The notes: generated by a model from the sequence alone, not told the origin. DNA of 48,407 nucleotides from an archaeon (GCA_002688265.1 NZCK01000018.1:1-48407); one strand, 5' to 3'. Positions 1-10,997 are shown, counted from the first letter of the stretch. Numbers and translations: made by a program.

Positions 1-1
1 A

Positions 2-3000
2 ATTGATATTGCTCAAGTAAATGTAAGTGGATCTTCTAGGGGGATACATATTGGAAGTACATCTGATGTTACATTAGGTTCTTTAACTTTATTTGAGAAT
101 ACTGCTGATGGGATTAGGTTATCTGGTACTACTAACATTCAAATTGACAGTGGAACAGGTGTTATGAATATTTTTGACAATGGTAAAGGGATTAATTTTC
201 AAGACACAAATGATAGTTTACTTCAATATTCAAATTATTTTACCGAGCATTCTTTGATTTGGAATAATTCAGACAATTTATTCTTTGCAAATTCAAATAA
301 TAATACAATCACTGGATTCACAATCACAAACGCTTCAAGTGCAGGAATTAACATAACTGCAGGTTCAAGTAATAACCTCTTTTACAACAACAACATTTCA
401 GATAATACTATGAATGCTGAAGACAATGAATCTAATTCGTGGAATACTTCTAAATCTAGTGGCTCTAATATCATAGGTGGACCAAATCTTGGTGGAAACT
501 TTTGGAGTGATTATTTTGGAGCTGATACGACTGGAGATGGAATTGGAGATGATGGAATACCTCATAATTCTAGTAATGGAATTAATATTTCAGGTACAGG
601 CGACTTCCTTCCTTTAATTGGTGTAGGTAATGCTAGTTGTAATGCTCTAACTCATGATATTACCTTGAATGGGAATATTTCCGCTGGGGGCGATTGCTTC
701 AATATTGGTGCTCACAATGTTGAATTAGATTGTGCTGGATTCTCAATCAATGGCCCAGGGAGTGGTACAGCCATATTTATCAATGATTTTGATAATACTA
801 CAATTCAGAATTGTGAGATAACTAATTTTAATAGATTCATTTCCTCAACTAAAGCTAACAATAGTATCATTTACAATAACACTTTTTTGAATTTAAGTAA
901 TGTTTCAGGTGACTCATCAAGAGGGATTATTGTCAGTTCATCAACTAATTTAAATATTTCTGGAAACGTTTTCAATGCCACTGTTCATTACCAATTATTT
1001 CCAGCAGTATTACCTTATGTTATAGAATTCAGTGCAATCAACAGTTCTATAATTGAAAATAACACTTTTATTAATAATAATAACACCTTGTTAATAAATA
1101 CTGGTTCTCTAAACAACACAATCCATTCAAACACTTTAAGGAACAATAGTTATGGGCCTATCTTTACTTCAAGTTATAACAACACCATTTACAACAATTA
1201 TTTTAACAATACTTTTGGACCTTCAGATAATCAGAATAATTCTTGGAACACCTCATACACTTGCAATACAACCAACATTTTAGGAGGGGATTGTATTGGT
1301 GGAAATTTCTGGAGTGCTTATGATTATTTTGGAGCTGATACGACTGGAGACGGAATTGGTGATACTCAAATTCCATTCAATTTTTTAAATCAGATAAATG
1401 CAACAGAAGATCTTAGTGTTGCTACAGGAGATTTTTTACCTTTAGTCTCAGTGCAGGTAGCTTGTGGGACAATCACCAAGACTACAACTTTAACTCAAAA
1501 TATTACTGCAGCAGGGGATTGTTTCATAATTACAGCAGACAATATTGTTTTAGACTTTGATGGCTTTGTGATCACAGGTAATGGTTCAGGAATTGGTGTA
1601 AACATCTCTGACCACACTGGGGTGACTGTGCTTGGTGCTACAATAAACAATTTCACTTATGGAGTTTATGTAGATCCATCTAGTGAAATCAATGTATCTA
1701 ATCTTGTTATTGCAAATGCAACATATGGTGTTTTCTTTGATTACACAAATAATTCTAGTGTTGAGTATGTTAATATTTCAGAAACAACTTATGCTATTTT
1801 ATTGAACAATTCATTAAACAATACTATTCTAACAAACAATATCACTTCAAACAATTATGGTCTCTGGCTTGAATCTTCAACTAACAACAATATTTACGAC
1901 AATGTATTTGACAACACTCAAAATGCTCAAGATGATGGATCATTTAACAATTGGAATACTAGTTACCAAGGAAGTACAGCCAATATTATAGGAGGATCAG
2001 CAACAGGGGGTAACTTTTGGAGCGATTACAATGGTATTGATAATGGTTTAGGAGTATATCCTTACAACCAAAGTGCTGATGGGATTGGTGACACGCAAGT
2101 TCCTTATACTCAAAATATTACAGCAGGAGACGCACTTCCATTAATTGCTAATAATGGGTCTGTTGATGTATGTCAAGAGATTACAACTGACACTGTTCTC
2201 ACTTCCAATATCACTTGTGTATCTGGGGATGGAGTAACAGTTTCAGGAGACGACATCACCTTAAATTGTCAAGGATACAGTATTATTGGGGCAGGAACTG
2301 ATGCAGGGATTTTAGTTGAGAATAGGGATGGTATAACAATTAGAAATTGTGATGTCAGCAATTTCTACTATGGGATTAAAGTAACATCTTCAACAAACAC
2401 CAACATTTCTGATGGTAACAGTATTACTGCAAATGATTTCTATGGAATTTATTTATATGGGTCTAATGACACCATTATTGATAGTAATGATGTTACAAAT
2501 GATAATAATGGAGTATACTCAATAAGTTCAAATAATACTCAGTTAACTAATAACACAATAAATCTAAACAAGAAATTTTATGGTTATTATAGTTATAACT
2601 CAGGGAATGCTACAATTTACAACAACACTATGTATAATAATTATCATGGGATATATTTTGTTGGAAGTGACGAAGGCAATATCTCTTCAAATGACATTTT
2701 CATAACAGATGTGTATTCTTTATTTTTGCACAGTGGCAGCGATTCTTCAATAATAAGAGATAACACAATCAGAACAGGAAAACATGGAATATACTCTAAG
2801 AGTAATAGTTCTTCTAATACAATTATTAATAATTCAGTAAGGGATCATTCCTCGACAGGTTTATACTTTAATAATATTGATAACCCCTCAATTGAGTCAA
2901 ATACTGTTGCCAATAATTCACAAAATGTATTGGTTTATTCTACTTCTGGTTCAATTTTAAGTCACAATGTAATAGCTAATGCTTCAACAGGTTTAAACAT

Positions 3001-6000
3001 TAATAATTCAGTTTTAGCAGTTTTAACAAATAATACAATTAATGCAAGTTTAACTCCTGTATTCAATGCTGAAAATGCAACTAGCATCACATTATACAAC
3101 AACACTTTTTATGATAGTGCTTACATTAATGGTAGTGATTCAGCGTATCTTAGTGGCAATAATATGACTGAATTAGCTGAAGTTATGGATTTCAATTTTA
3201 CAAATTCAGACAGTATAACTTTGCTTAGCAACAACCTGGAGTTTGTTTTCATTTCAGATTCTACAACCCTTACAATTCAAAGTAATACTTTGTTAAGAAT
3301 GCAAGTTGAAAAAACAAGCTCTGCTCAAATTATTAGTAACACCTTGAATAACAATGCTAATGTTAGTATTCAGTTATCTGACGTAAACTCTTCTACTTTG
3401 CGTGACAACACTGTAAAAAACAACACAGGTGGAATAAGTTTACTTAATTCCTATTCCAATACAATTTATGATAATTGGTTACAAAGTAATGGTTTTGGGA
3501 TGAATGTTTCTTCATCACAGTCTAACACTGTTTATAACAATTATTTTCAGAACACTGTAAATGTTTATGAGGATATTGCTAACACTTGGTTTATGAGTTA
3601 TTCTTGTTCAACTCCAAATATTGTGGGTGGCCCATGTAAGGGAGGAAATTTTTATTCAGATTATTATGGTCTTGATGATGGTTCTGGTAGCAGAGATGAA
3701 GGAGATGGTATTGGAGATAATCCTGCCTACCATGCAGTGTCAGATTTCAGTAACGATAGTTTTCCTTTGGTTCTTTATGTTGCAAGACAATACTATTCTC
3801 CTAATGATGCAGAAACTCTTGGATTGACCGCTACTGCAAATTTCAGTGGCATATTAGTTGATGAGCAAGTGCTACCAAACACTCTGCAAGTAATCAATTA
3901 CAGTGCCAGCAATACCACTTATGCAGAGTTGACTGGACTTTTAAACCAATCAAATGTAGATGCTTCAAATTTATTTGTACATTACAACCAATATAACCAA
4001 ACTTTTGTGAATACAAGTGGGACAACTGGTTTTGCAAGTGATTATACAATGTATATTTATCATAATAATCAGTTTGATGCAGGGATTTATTTATGCCCAG
4101 AAGCGAGTGACATTAATTCAACCAATAGCACTTGTGATAATAGAATTAATGTTTCGTCATTTCCTACAACAACGAACAAAGGCCAGATTGTTTCGGCAGA
4201 AAGTACTTATTATAAGGTGGAGAATGTAACTAATGCTTCAATGGGGATATCTATTGAATCTACAGATATCTGTGGGGCCAATATAACTCATGATGTAACT
4301 TTAAGTCAAGACACTAATTGTTCTGGAACTGCATTCAGTTTAAACGCTTCAGAAGTGACTATTGATTGTGCAGGATATAGAATTTCAGGAGATGGATCTG
4401 GTTCTGCTTTCAATGTAACAGTGGTAAATGATGTTACAATTCAACATTGTGTGATTAGTGATTTTGCAGAATCAATTGTAATAGATGCTGGTATTAACAT
4501 TAAGCTATACAATATATCTGTTCTTAATGCTAGTTCAACAGGAATACAATCAACTGGATCTAGTGGATCAAATATTACTAATTTCACATCAACAGAGACT
4601 AGTATCTCTGGAATCTCTTTGTCTGGGTCTTCTGGTTCTAACTTTTTTGAATTGGATATCAATAGTTCAAATAATGGAATGATCTTTTTAGAGTCTAGTG
4701 ATAACAATATTTCCAATTCTTATTTTAGGAATAATACGCTAGGTTTGAATTTTTTAGATGTACAATCAGCAGGAAATTTAGTTTATAATAATTATTTCAA
4801 TAACAGTATAAATGTAAATGAAAGTGGTGGTTTAAATTTTTACAATACTACTGTTCAGAATGCCACAAATATTATTGGTGGATCTCAAATCGCTGGGAAC
4901 TTTTGGCATGATTATTCTGGATGGGACATTGATTTAGATGGAATTGGAGAAACCGAAACACCATATGATTCAAATTCAAATATCACTCTTGGCAATGGAG
5001 ATTTCTTCCCATTAACTCCTGTGGGGCAATTAACATGTGGTGAGGTTACAACTAATATTACTATGGGAAAGAATTTAGCAAAAAACAGCACTTGTTTCAA
5101 TGTAACTGCTAGTGATCTCACAATTGATTGTGCGGGATATAGTATTTCAAGAAATGGTGGAGGAGTTATGTTTGGGATAAATGCTGTTAATCAGAATAAT
5201 GTTACTGTTCAACATTGTACTATTTTGAATGCAAGTGGGGGAATTATGTTAGTGAACAACACAAACTCAACGTTATTCAACAACACAATTGAAGACTCCA
5301 TTAATTTTGGAATTTTATTAGTTGATAGTAATCGGATCAATGCTTCTAACAACACAGTTAGTACTTCTGGGACTAGTATTGCTTTAGTAAACCTTAATGA
5401 TTCAACAATTGAGAGAAACATCTTTAATGGATCTAATTATGGGTTAGCAATTACAAGAAGTTATTACAATAATTTTTCCGCCAATTTAATTGAGAACAAC
5501 AGTGAAGCAGGAATTAATAGTACGGACTCTGGGAATAATACTTTTTACAACAATTACATTAACAACAGTTTGAATATTGAAGAGCCTAACGGAACTAATT
5601 TTTACAACACAACTTATTCTTGTTCTGACAATTTTACGAACATTGTTGGTGGTAATTGTAGTGCAGGAAACTTTTGGAGTGATTATTTAGGTAGTGATGC
5701 TGGAAATGGGTCTGGTGTTTTCAACATGACTCCTTGGAATATTTCTGGAGATTATGTTGGTGACGATTTAATTCCTTATAATGCTAGTGGCAACATTACT
5801 GGCAGTGGTGTAGGTGATTATCATCCTCTTTTGAAGACAAGTAGTAGTTCTAGTAGCAGCAGTAGTTCTTCAACAAGTTCCACTAGTAGCACCAGCTCTA
5901 GTTCTTCTTCCTCTGGTGGGGGAGGTGGTGGCGGCGGCAGCTCTAGCACTAGTTCTAGTGGAGGAGATTCCGAAGATGAAACTTGTAGTGAATCTTGGAC

Positions 6001-6649
6001 TTGTACCAGTTGGTCTGATTGTAGTGATAGTATTCAGACTAGAACTTGTTCAGACAATAATGGTTGTGGAACAACAGAAGATAAGCCTGATGAATCTCGC
6101 AGTTGTACAGAAGAAGTTGAAACAACAGCAGACACCACAGACACAAGTGATGCTGATGAAGACACAAGTACAACTCCAATAATTGAATATATTACTGAGC
6201 CAAGTCCGGCTAGGACCTTAGCTCTTTCAGGGTTAGCTCTGCTTGCAGCTTTTGGAACTGTTTATGCTTATTGGGGTTTCATGCATCCGGCTGCTAGATT
6301 ACGTAGACGCTTGAGAGGCACCCACAGAATTTTAGGAGATGCTTCAACTAGCAATTTGAAAGGCCAATATGCGGGTATCTATAAGTTGTACATGAAATTG
6401 TCTGAGAAAAATAAGCAGAATTTTTATGCTAATGTTTCCAAGATTCGTGAACATATTGAAGAGCAGTTAAAGGCTGAGAAAGAGATTGAAATGTTGTTTG
6501 ATAAGTCTCAGTTTGGTGATTTACAATCTCGTAAACAGATTTATATGCAAATTTATGAAGAGTATCAGAAGTTACCAGCTTCCACTCAGGGAGAAGTTTA
6601 TCCTAAGATGGTAGATTTACGAGAGAGATTAGAGAGGGGAGTAGAGTGA
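2..6649 (+). CDS. Giant surface protein, right-handed beta-helix (NosD/PbH1-like) repeats, Ser/Gly-rich linker, TSP1-like module, C-terminal TM and cytoplasmic tail; 5' end truncated by window edge
   Basis: Frame of the 164..6649 ORF stays open to base 2 (IDIAQVNVSGSSRGIHIGS...), so the true start is upstream. Repeated N-rich beta-helix rungs, recurrent GGNFWSDYxGxDxxGDGIGD..P motifs, Ser/Gly run, W..W..C module, hydrophobic TM near C-terminus. Confidence 0.9.
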   Translation: MDIAQVNVSGSSRGIHIGSTSDVTLGSLTLFENTADGIRLSGTTNIQIDSGTGVMNIFDNGKGINFQDTNDSLLQYSNYFTEHSLIWNNSDNLFFANSNNNTITGFTITNASSAGINITAGSSNNLFYNNNISDNTMNAEDNESNSWNTSKSSGSNIIGGPNLGGNFWSDYFGADTTGDGIGDDGIPHNSSNGINISGTGDFLPLIGVGNASCNALTHDITLNGNISAGGDCFNIGAHNVELDCAGFSINGPGSGTAIFINDFDNTTIQNCEITNFNRFISSTKANNSIIYNNTFLNLSNVSGDSSRGIIVSSSTNLNISGNVFNATVHYQLFPAVLPYVIEFSAINSSIIENNTFINNNNTLLINTGSLNNTIHSNTLRNNSYGPIFTSSYNNTIYNNYFNNTFGPSDNQNNSWNTSYTCNTTNILGGDCIGGNFWSAYDYFGADTTGDGIGDTQIPFNFLNQINATEDLSVATGDFLPLVSVQVACGTITKTTTLTQNITAAGDCFIITADNIVLDFDGFVITGNGSGIGVNISDHTGVTVLGATINNFTYGVYVDPSSEINVSNLVIANATYGVFFDYTNNSSVEYVNISETTYAILLNNSLNNTILTNNITSNNYGLWLESSTNNNIYDNVFDNTQNAQDDGSFNNWNTSYQGSTANIIGGSATGGNFWSDYNGIDNGLGVYPYNQSADGIGDTQVPYTQNITAGDALPLIANNGSVDVCQEITTDTVLTSNITCVSGDGVTVSGDDITLNCQGYSIIGAGTDAGILVENRDGITIRNCDVSNFYYGIKVTSSTNTNISDGNSITANDFYGIYLYGSNDTIIDSNDVTNDNNGVYSISSNNTQLTNNTINLNKKFYGYYSYNSGNATIYNNTMYNNYHGIYFVGSDEGNISSNDIFITDVYSLFLHSGSDSSIIRDNTIRTGKHGIYSKSNSSSNTIINNSVRDHSSTGLYFNNIDNPSIESNTVANNSQNVLVYSTSGSILSHNVIANASTGLNINNSVLAVLTNNTINASLTPVFNAENATSITLYNNTFYDSAYINGSDSAYLSGNNMTELAEVMDFNFTNSDSITLLSNNLEFVFISDSTTLTIQSNTLLRMQVEKTSSAQIISNTLNNNANVSIQLSDVNSSTLRDNTVKNNTGGISLLNSYSNTIYDNWLQSNGFGMNVSSSQSNTVYNNYFQNTVNVYEDIANTWFMSYSCSTPNIVGGPCKGGNFYSDYYGLDDGSGSRDEGDGIGDNPAYHAVSDFSNDSFPLVLYVARQYYSPNDAETLGLTATANFSGILVDEQVLPNTLQVINYSASNTTYAELTGLLNQSNVDASNLFVHYNQYNQTFVNTSGTTGFASDYTMYIYHNNQFDAGIYLCPEASDINSTNSTCDNRINVSSFPTTTNKGQIVSAESTYYKVENVTNASMGISIESTDICGANITHDVTLSQDTNCSGTAFSLNASEVTIDCAGYRISGDGSGSAFNVTVVNDVTIQHCVISDFAESIVIDAGINIKLYNISVLNASSTGIQSTGSSGSNITNFTSTETSISGISLSGSSGSNFFELDINSSNNGMIFLESSDNNISNSYFRNNTLGLNFLDVQSAGNLVYNNYFNNSINVNESGGLNFYNTTVQNATNIIGGSQIAGNFWHDYSGWDIDLDGIGETETPYDSNSNITLGNGDFFPLTPVGQLTCGEVTTNITMGKNLAKNSTCFNVTASDLTIDCAGYSISRNGGGVMFGINAVNQNNVTVQHCTILNASGGIMLVNNTNSTLFNNTIEDSINFGILLVDSNRINASNNTVSTSGTSIALVNLNDSTIERNIFNGSNYGLAITRSYYNNFSANLIENNSEAGINSTDSGNNTFYNNYINNSLNIEEPNGTNFYNTTYSCSDNFTNIVGGNCSAGNFWSDYLGSDAGNGSGVFNMTPWNISGDYVGDDLIPYNASGNITGSGVGDYHPLLKTSSSSSSSSSSSTSSTSSTSSSSSSSGGGGGGGGSSSTSSSGGDSEDETCSESWTCTSWSDCSDSIQTRTCSDNNGCGTTEDKPDESRSCTEEVETTADTTDTSDADEDTSTTPIIEYITEPSPARTLALSGLALLAAFGTVYAYWGFMHPAARLRRRLRGTHRILGDASTSNLKGQYAGIYKLYMKLSEKNKQNFYANVSKIREHIEEQLKAEKEIEMLFDKSQFGDLQSRKQIYMQIYEEYQKLPASTQGEVYPKMVDLRERLERGVE

Positions 6650-7098
6650 AGAGTGAAGTAAAAAAAAAAGTTGGCGCAGGCTTTGGAGTCATGATTCTAA
6701 AAGAAGGAAAGATTTTACTTGGTAAGCGCCACGAAGACCCAGAGAAAGCATCTAGTTTATTAGATGGTGCGGGCACATGGACCATGCCTGGAGGAAAATT
6801 AGATTTTGGAGAATCTTTTGAGGAGGGTGCCAGAAGAGAAACTCTTGAGGAGACTGGAATAAAGGTGAATAATGTTAAGGTTATTTGTGTTAATAATAAC
6901 ATTGTGGAGACCGCTCATTTTGTAACAATTGGCTTGTTCTCGGAAGATTTCGAAGGAGAACCACAAGTTTTAGAACCAGATGAGATTACTAAATGGCAAT
7001 GGTTTGATTTGGATAATCTACCAAGTCCAATGTATTTTCCTAGTGCTAAAGTTCTTAAGAATTACAAAGCTCAAAATTTTTACATTAAAGGAAATTAA
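6646..7098 (+). CDS. NUDIX hydrolase
   Basis: Nudix box GGKLDFGESFEEGARRETLEETGI; GTG start overlapping the previous stop. Confidence 0.93.
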   Translation: MKSEVKKKVGAGFGVMILKEGKILLGKRHEDPEKASSLLDGAGTWTMPGGKLDFGESFEEGARRETLEETGIKVNNVKVICVNNNIVETAHFVTIGLFSEDFEGEPQVLEPDEITKWQWFDLDNLPSPMYFPSAKVLKNYKAQNFYIKGN

Positions 7099-7167
7099 TT
7101 TTAACTCTTCTTCTTCAATCAAACAAATCAAATAATTAATAAAGCAGTTTTATTTACTTCTAATTGG

Positions 7168-8706
7168 ATGACAAATCTAACTAAAAAAGAAAAGCAGCTT
7201 CTTACAAGGTTCAAAGAGATTGATTCTGAGATTCATACTTTAGGTGGTATTGCAGCTCTTTTAGGGTGGGATAAGCAAACTATTATGCCAAGTAAAGCAA
7301 TTTCTGACCGGGCAGAACAATCAAGTTATCTTTCAAGTAAAATTCATGAAATTTTTGTGAGTAAGGAACTAAAAAATCTTATCACAAGTCTAACAAAGAA
7401 AAACACTCTAACAAAATTGTCAAAAAGGGAACAAACTCTTTTATTACATTTCAAAAAAGAAATCAAGAAATCCAGTAATATTCCTGCTAGTTTTGTTGCA
7501 GAATTTTCTAAATTGTGTAGTAGTTCCTATGATCATTGGATAAAGGCACGAGAGAAGAGGGACTACAAACTTTTCGCACCTTCATTAAACAAACTAATAA
7601 AAATGAAAAAGCAAGAAGTCAATTTCATTAACAAGAAGGGGGATGCTTACAACCTAATAGTTGATGATTTTGAAGAAGGGATGACTAAAGAGATGATTGA
7701 TCCTGTATTTGAAGAGTTACGTAATGGAATAATTGTTTTATTGCAAAAAATAAAGAAGACTAAGAGATATAAAACCCAAAAAAATATTCTAAAAAAGATA
7801 AAATTTCCAGAGAAAGAACAATTGAAGATTAGCAAAGAAATCATTCAAACAATTCTGCAAGAAGATAAGAGGTATTATGTTGCTGAATCAGTTCATCCAT
7901 TTACGACCAGAATTAGTTTTGATGACGTGCGGTTAACAACTGCTGTGAGGAAAGGATTACCTCTATTTTCTTTTACAGGGGCAGCGCACGAAGCCGGGCA
8001 TGCCTTGTATGAATTAGGTATTCATGAAAAACTTAAACACACAGGATTAAGAGACGCACCTAGTTTTGGTTTGCATGAGTCTCAGAGTAGGCTTTGGGAG
8101 AATCAAATTATGCGAGGGGAGGAGTATTGGAAACATTTCTATCCAAAATATCAAAAAACTTTTCCAAAGTTAAAGAAAATCAAATTCCAAGACTTTTTCT
8201 TTGCTATGAATCAAGTCAAACCTTCTTTGATTAGAATAGAATGCGATGAATTAACTTACTGTTTACATGTAATTATCAGGTATGAAATTGAAAAACAAAT
8301 CTTCAATAAGCAAGTTAAAGTTAAAGCTAAAGATCTTAAAACACTTTGGAATAATAAATACCATGAATATTTAGGTGTCACTCCAAAACACGACACTGAA
8401 GGAATTTTGCAGGATGTGCATTGGGTGGAAGGAATGTTTGGTTATTTCCCAACCTATGCTATTGGAACTTTGTATTCAGCTATGTTATTTGATCAGATGC
8501 ATAAAGACATCTCTAATTTAGATCAGCAGTTAAGGCGAGGTAAAGTTGAATCTGTGCGCAAATGGTTAAAGAAACATGTGCATAAATACGGGCGAGAGAT
8601 GACTTCTGAGCAAATTGTGTTTAAAGCGACAGGGAAACATCTATCAGCTAAACCTTTCCTTAAATATTTAGAAAAGAAATATTCTAATTTGTATGGATTA
8701 AAATAA
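7168..8706 (+). CDS. Carboxypeptidase Taq (M32) family metallopeptidase
   Basis: HEAGHALYE zinc motif with downstream DAPSFGLHESQSRLWEN, typical of M32. Confidence 0.93.
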   Translation: MTNLTKKEKQLLTRFKEIDSEIHTLGGIAALLGWDKQTIMPSKAISDRAEQSSYLSSKIHEIFVSKELKNLITSLTKKNTLTKLSKREQTLLLHFKKEIKKSSNIPASFVAEFSKLCSSSYDHWIKAREKRDYKLFAPSLNKLIKMKKQEVNFINKKGDAYNLIVDDFEEGMTKEMIDPVFEELRNGIIVLLQKIKKTKRYKTQKNILKKIKFPEKEQLKISKEIIQTILQEDKRYYVAESVHPFTTRISFDDVRLTTAVRKGLPLFSFTGAAHEAGHALYELGIHEKLKHTGLRDAPSFGLHESQSRLWENQIMRGEEYWKHFYPKYQKTFPKLKKIKFQDFFFAMNQVKPSLIRIECDELTYCLHVIIRYEIEKQIFNKQVKVKAKDLKTLWNNKYHEYLGVTPKHDTEGILQDVHWVEGMFGYFPTYAIGTLYSAMLFDQMHKDISNLDQQLRRGKVESVRKWLKKHVHKYGREMTSEQIVFKATGKHLSAKPFLKYLEKKYSNLYGLK

Positions 8707-8838
8707 TTTTTTTTAAAGAGCCAGATATTCTTATAATATTAGGTTTATTAATGGCCAAATGGCAGTTACTTTTATTAGCTAACATGTAATTATCTCTATA
8801 CTAATTTAAAGAAAGAGAATACATGGTGGGTTTGAGTA

Positions 8839-9768
8839 ATGGAAGAGGAGAATATATTTGAAAGATTTCGACATCTTATTTTTTATCACAAATCTCTCTT
8901 TAAGCCATTAATATTTGCAATTTTAGTATATTTAATTATTCCTTTAATCTTTTATTTATTAGAATTCATATATAGTCCTAAATTTAGTTATAATTTTTAT
9001 TCATTTACTTCGTATTCGTTTATTTTATTAGCAATCATATCTATTTTACGTAAAGAAGTATTTTATGAGATTTATGTGCCGGACCAATTGATAAAGAAAT
9101 TTCTATTTGGATTTTTCACTTATATGTCTTTCTTGGCTCATTTTATGTTTAAGTATCGGGTTTCTTTTACTGAAATCAATTATGCTTTTAACATAACTTC
9201 TTCTATGTTTAGTTATCTTTTTGGGATAATATTTTTAGGATTTTTTATTTTCGGTTCTGATTTTTTAAAGAGGAATTTCAAAGAAATATTTTCTGTTCTT
9301 AGTATCTTAAGTTTATACTATGTTCTAACCAGTTTATTATGGTCCAAGTGGATATATTTTTCTAATATTGTTGGAAAAAGTTTATTTTGGGTTTTGTCAT
9401 TATTTGTTTCTGAAGTTAGTATGCTTCCTGAGATAGAAGGCCCGTTGATTATTTTAGAAAATTTCAATGTCTCAATAGGTGCCCCTTGTTCTGGAATTGA
9501 TAGCCTTAGTATTTTTCTTGGAATATTTTTAATTTTAATTTTATATGAGCATCAAAGTTTGAACAAGTGGAGGTTAGCCACAGTTTTTTTAATTGGGTTA
9601 ATTTCTGTACTGGCTTTAAACCTGCTTAGAGTAGCGTCAATAGTTTTGCTTGGAACTATTGCTCCTGAGTTTGCATTAGGAATATTCCATTCTCAGATAG
9701 GTTGGTTGTTCTTCATAATCTTTATTGTGATATTTGTAGAGGCTTTGTATTGGTGGATGGAAGAATAG
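8839..9768 (+). CDS. Archaeosortase/exosortase family membrane protein
   Basis: Multi-pass protein with the Cys...Arg...His pattern: GAPCSGIDSLSIFLG, ALNLLRVASIVLLG, FHSQIGWLFF. Confidence 0.85.
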   Translation: MEEENIFERFRHLIFYHKSLFKPLIFAILVYLIIPLIFYLLEFIYSPKFSYNFYSFTSYSFILLAIISILRKEVFYEIYVPDQLIKKFLFGFFTYMSFLAHFMFKYRVSFTEINYAFNITSSMFSYLFGIIFLGFFIFGSDFLKRNFKEIFSVLSILSLYYVLTSLLWSKWIYFSNIVGKSLFWVLSLFVSEVSMLPEIEGPLIILENFNVSIGAPCSGIDSLSIFLGIFLILILYEHQSLNKWRLATVFLIGLISVLALNLLRVASIVLLGTIAPEFALGIFHSQIGWLFFIIFIVIFVEALYWWMEE

Positions 9769-9824
9769 ATTACTCTTTTTTTTTCAACAAAATATATTAA
9801 TAAGCATCAAATTCTATATACATT

Positions 9825-10166
9825 ATGTCTAAGAATCTTAAGAAAACAACGTCAGTGCTTGATAATGCTCCTGCATTATCAAAAACAATCAAAGAACTGT
9901 TCATTCTTAGTAAATGTAAAACTAAGGCAGCGTACAGCACCAGGCTTAAGTTTCAGCAGTATAAGTTAGATCTTAAGAAATTAGTAAAGGAATTTGAAGT
10001 GATTATGGAAACACCTATTGTGCTTGTGATTAAAGTTGATGATATTGAATTGACTGCACATAATTTTGGAGAGCTTCTGTTTAGAGGTTGTGACAACCTT
10101 GAATTAATGCAGAAAATTGCAGAGAAAGTTTATCAAATAGGATTAGTAGAGAAAGGAAAAAGATGA
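9825..10166 (+). CDS. Hypothetical protein
   Basis: 113 aa ORF, 4-nt overlap with the downstream CDS. Confidence 0.7.
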   Translation: MSKNLKKTTSVLDNAPALSKTIKELFILSKCKTKAAYSTRLKFQQYKLDLKKLVKEFEVIMETPIVLVIKVDDIELTAHNFGELLFRGCDNLELMQKIAEKVYQIGLVEKGKR

Positions 10167-10918
10167 CAACACAAGAATTAATGATTCAAAGCACAAGAGG
10201 AATTAAGTTAGCAGCCACGTTTTATCCAAGTAAAGATCCAAGAAACAAAGATAAGGCAATAATTTTTTGTCATGGCTTCACTTCAAATAAAGATCGAGAG
10301 AGACACATTCAAAACGCAGAAACTTTACATCAAGCAAGCTACACAGTAATCAGATTTGATTTTGGAGGTTGTGGGAAAAGTGAGGGTGCAGATATTTTAG
10401 TTGCAGGTCAGGTTGAAGATTTACATAGTATAATTGCTTTTCTTAAAACAAAAGGTTTCTCAAGATTTGCTCTGGTAGCTGAGAGTCTTGGTGCATTGAT
10501 TGCACTTAAAAGTTTCAATAAAGATATTATTACAATAGTTTTGTGGGTTCCAGTAACTGATGAAGTAGATTCTACCTTAGAGAAGTTTATCATAAAACGG
10601 AATGAATCTGTAACTGAACATAATGAAGATTTTGTTGTGCATAAAAAAGATGGACGCATGCATAAAATCCCAAAAAATTATTTTGAAGAGAGGCAAACAA
10701 TCAACCAACAAGAGTTATGTGAAAATATGACTTGTCCTGTATTAATTATTCATGGTGATGAAGACACTACGGTTCCTTTAGAAATGTCAAAACGAGCTAT
10801 CCAATACTTTTCAAGAGAGTCCAAATTAGAAATTATTGAAGGCATGGATCATAAATTAAAAGGATTTGAAGATAAGGTAATAGAGTTAACAAAGGAATGG
10901 ATGATAAAACATTTCTAA
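10163..10918 (+). CDS. Alpha/beta hydrolase
   Basis: FCHGFTSNK, FDFGGCGKSEG, AESLGA nucleophile elbow, HGDEDTTVP, GMDHKL. Confidence 0.9.
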   Translation: MTTQELMIQSTRGIKLAATFYPSKDPRNKDKAIIFCHGFTSNKDRERHIQNAETLHQASYTVIRFDFGGCGKSEGADILVAGQVEDLHSIIAFLKTKGFSRFALVAESLGALIALKSFNKDIITIVLWVPVTDEVDSTLEKFIIKRNESVTEHNEDFVVHKKDGRMHKIPKNYFEERQTINQQELCENMTCPVLIIHGDEDTTVPLEMSKRAIQYFSRESKLEIIEGMDHKLKGFEDKVIELTKEWMIKHF

Positions 10919-10997
10919 AAGCATTTACCTTATATCTCCACTACCCACTGGTCACCTTCAGCTACAGTTTATATCTTTCTTTGTAGACGTAAAATAT

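Noticed and set aside
3621-5421. Small ORFs inside the giant surface protein
   Set aside because: Out-of-frame readings of a repetitive N/S/T-rich gene.
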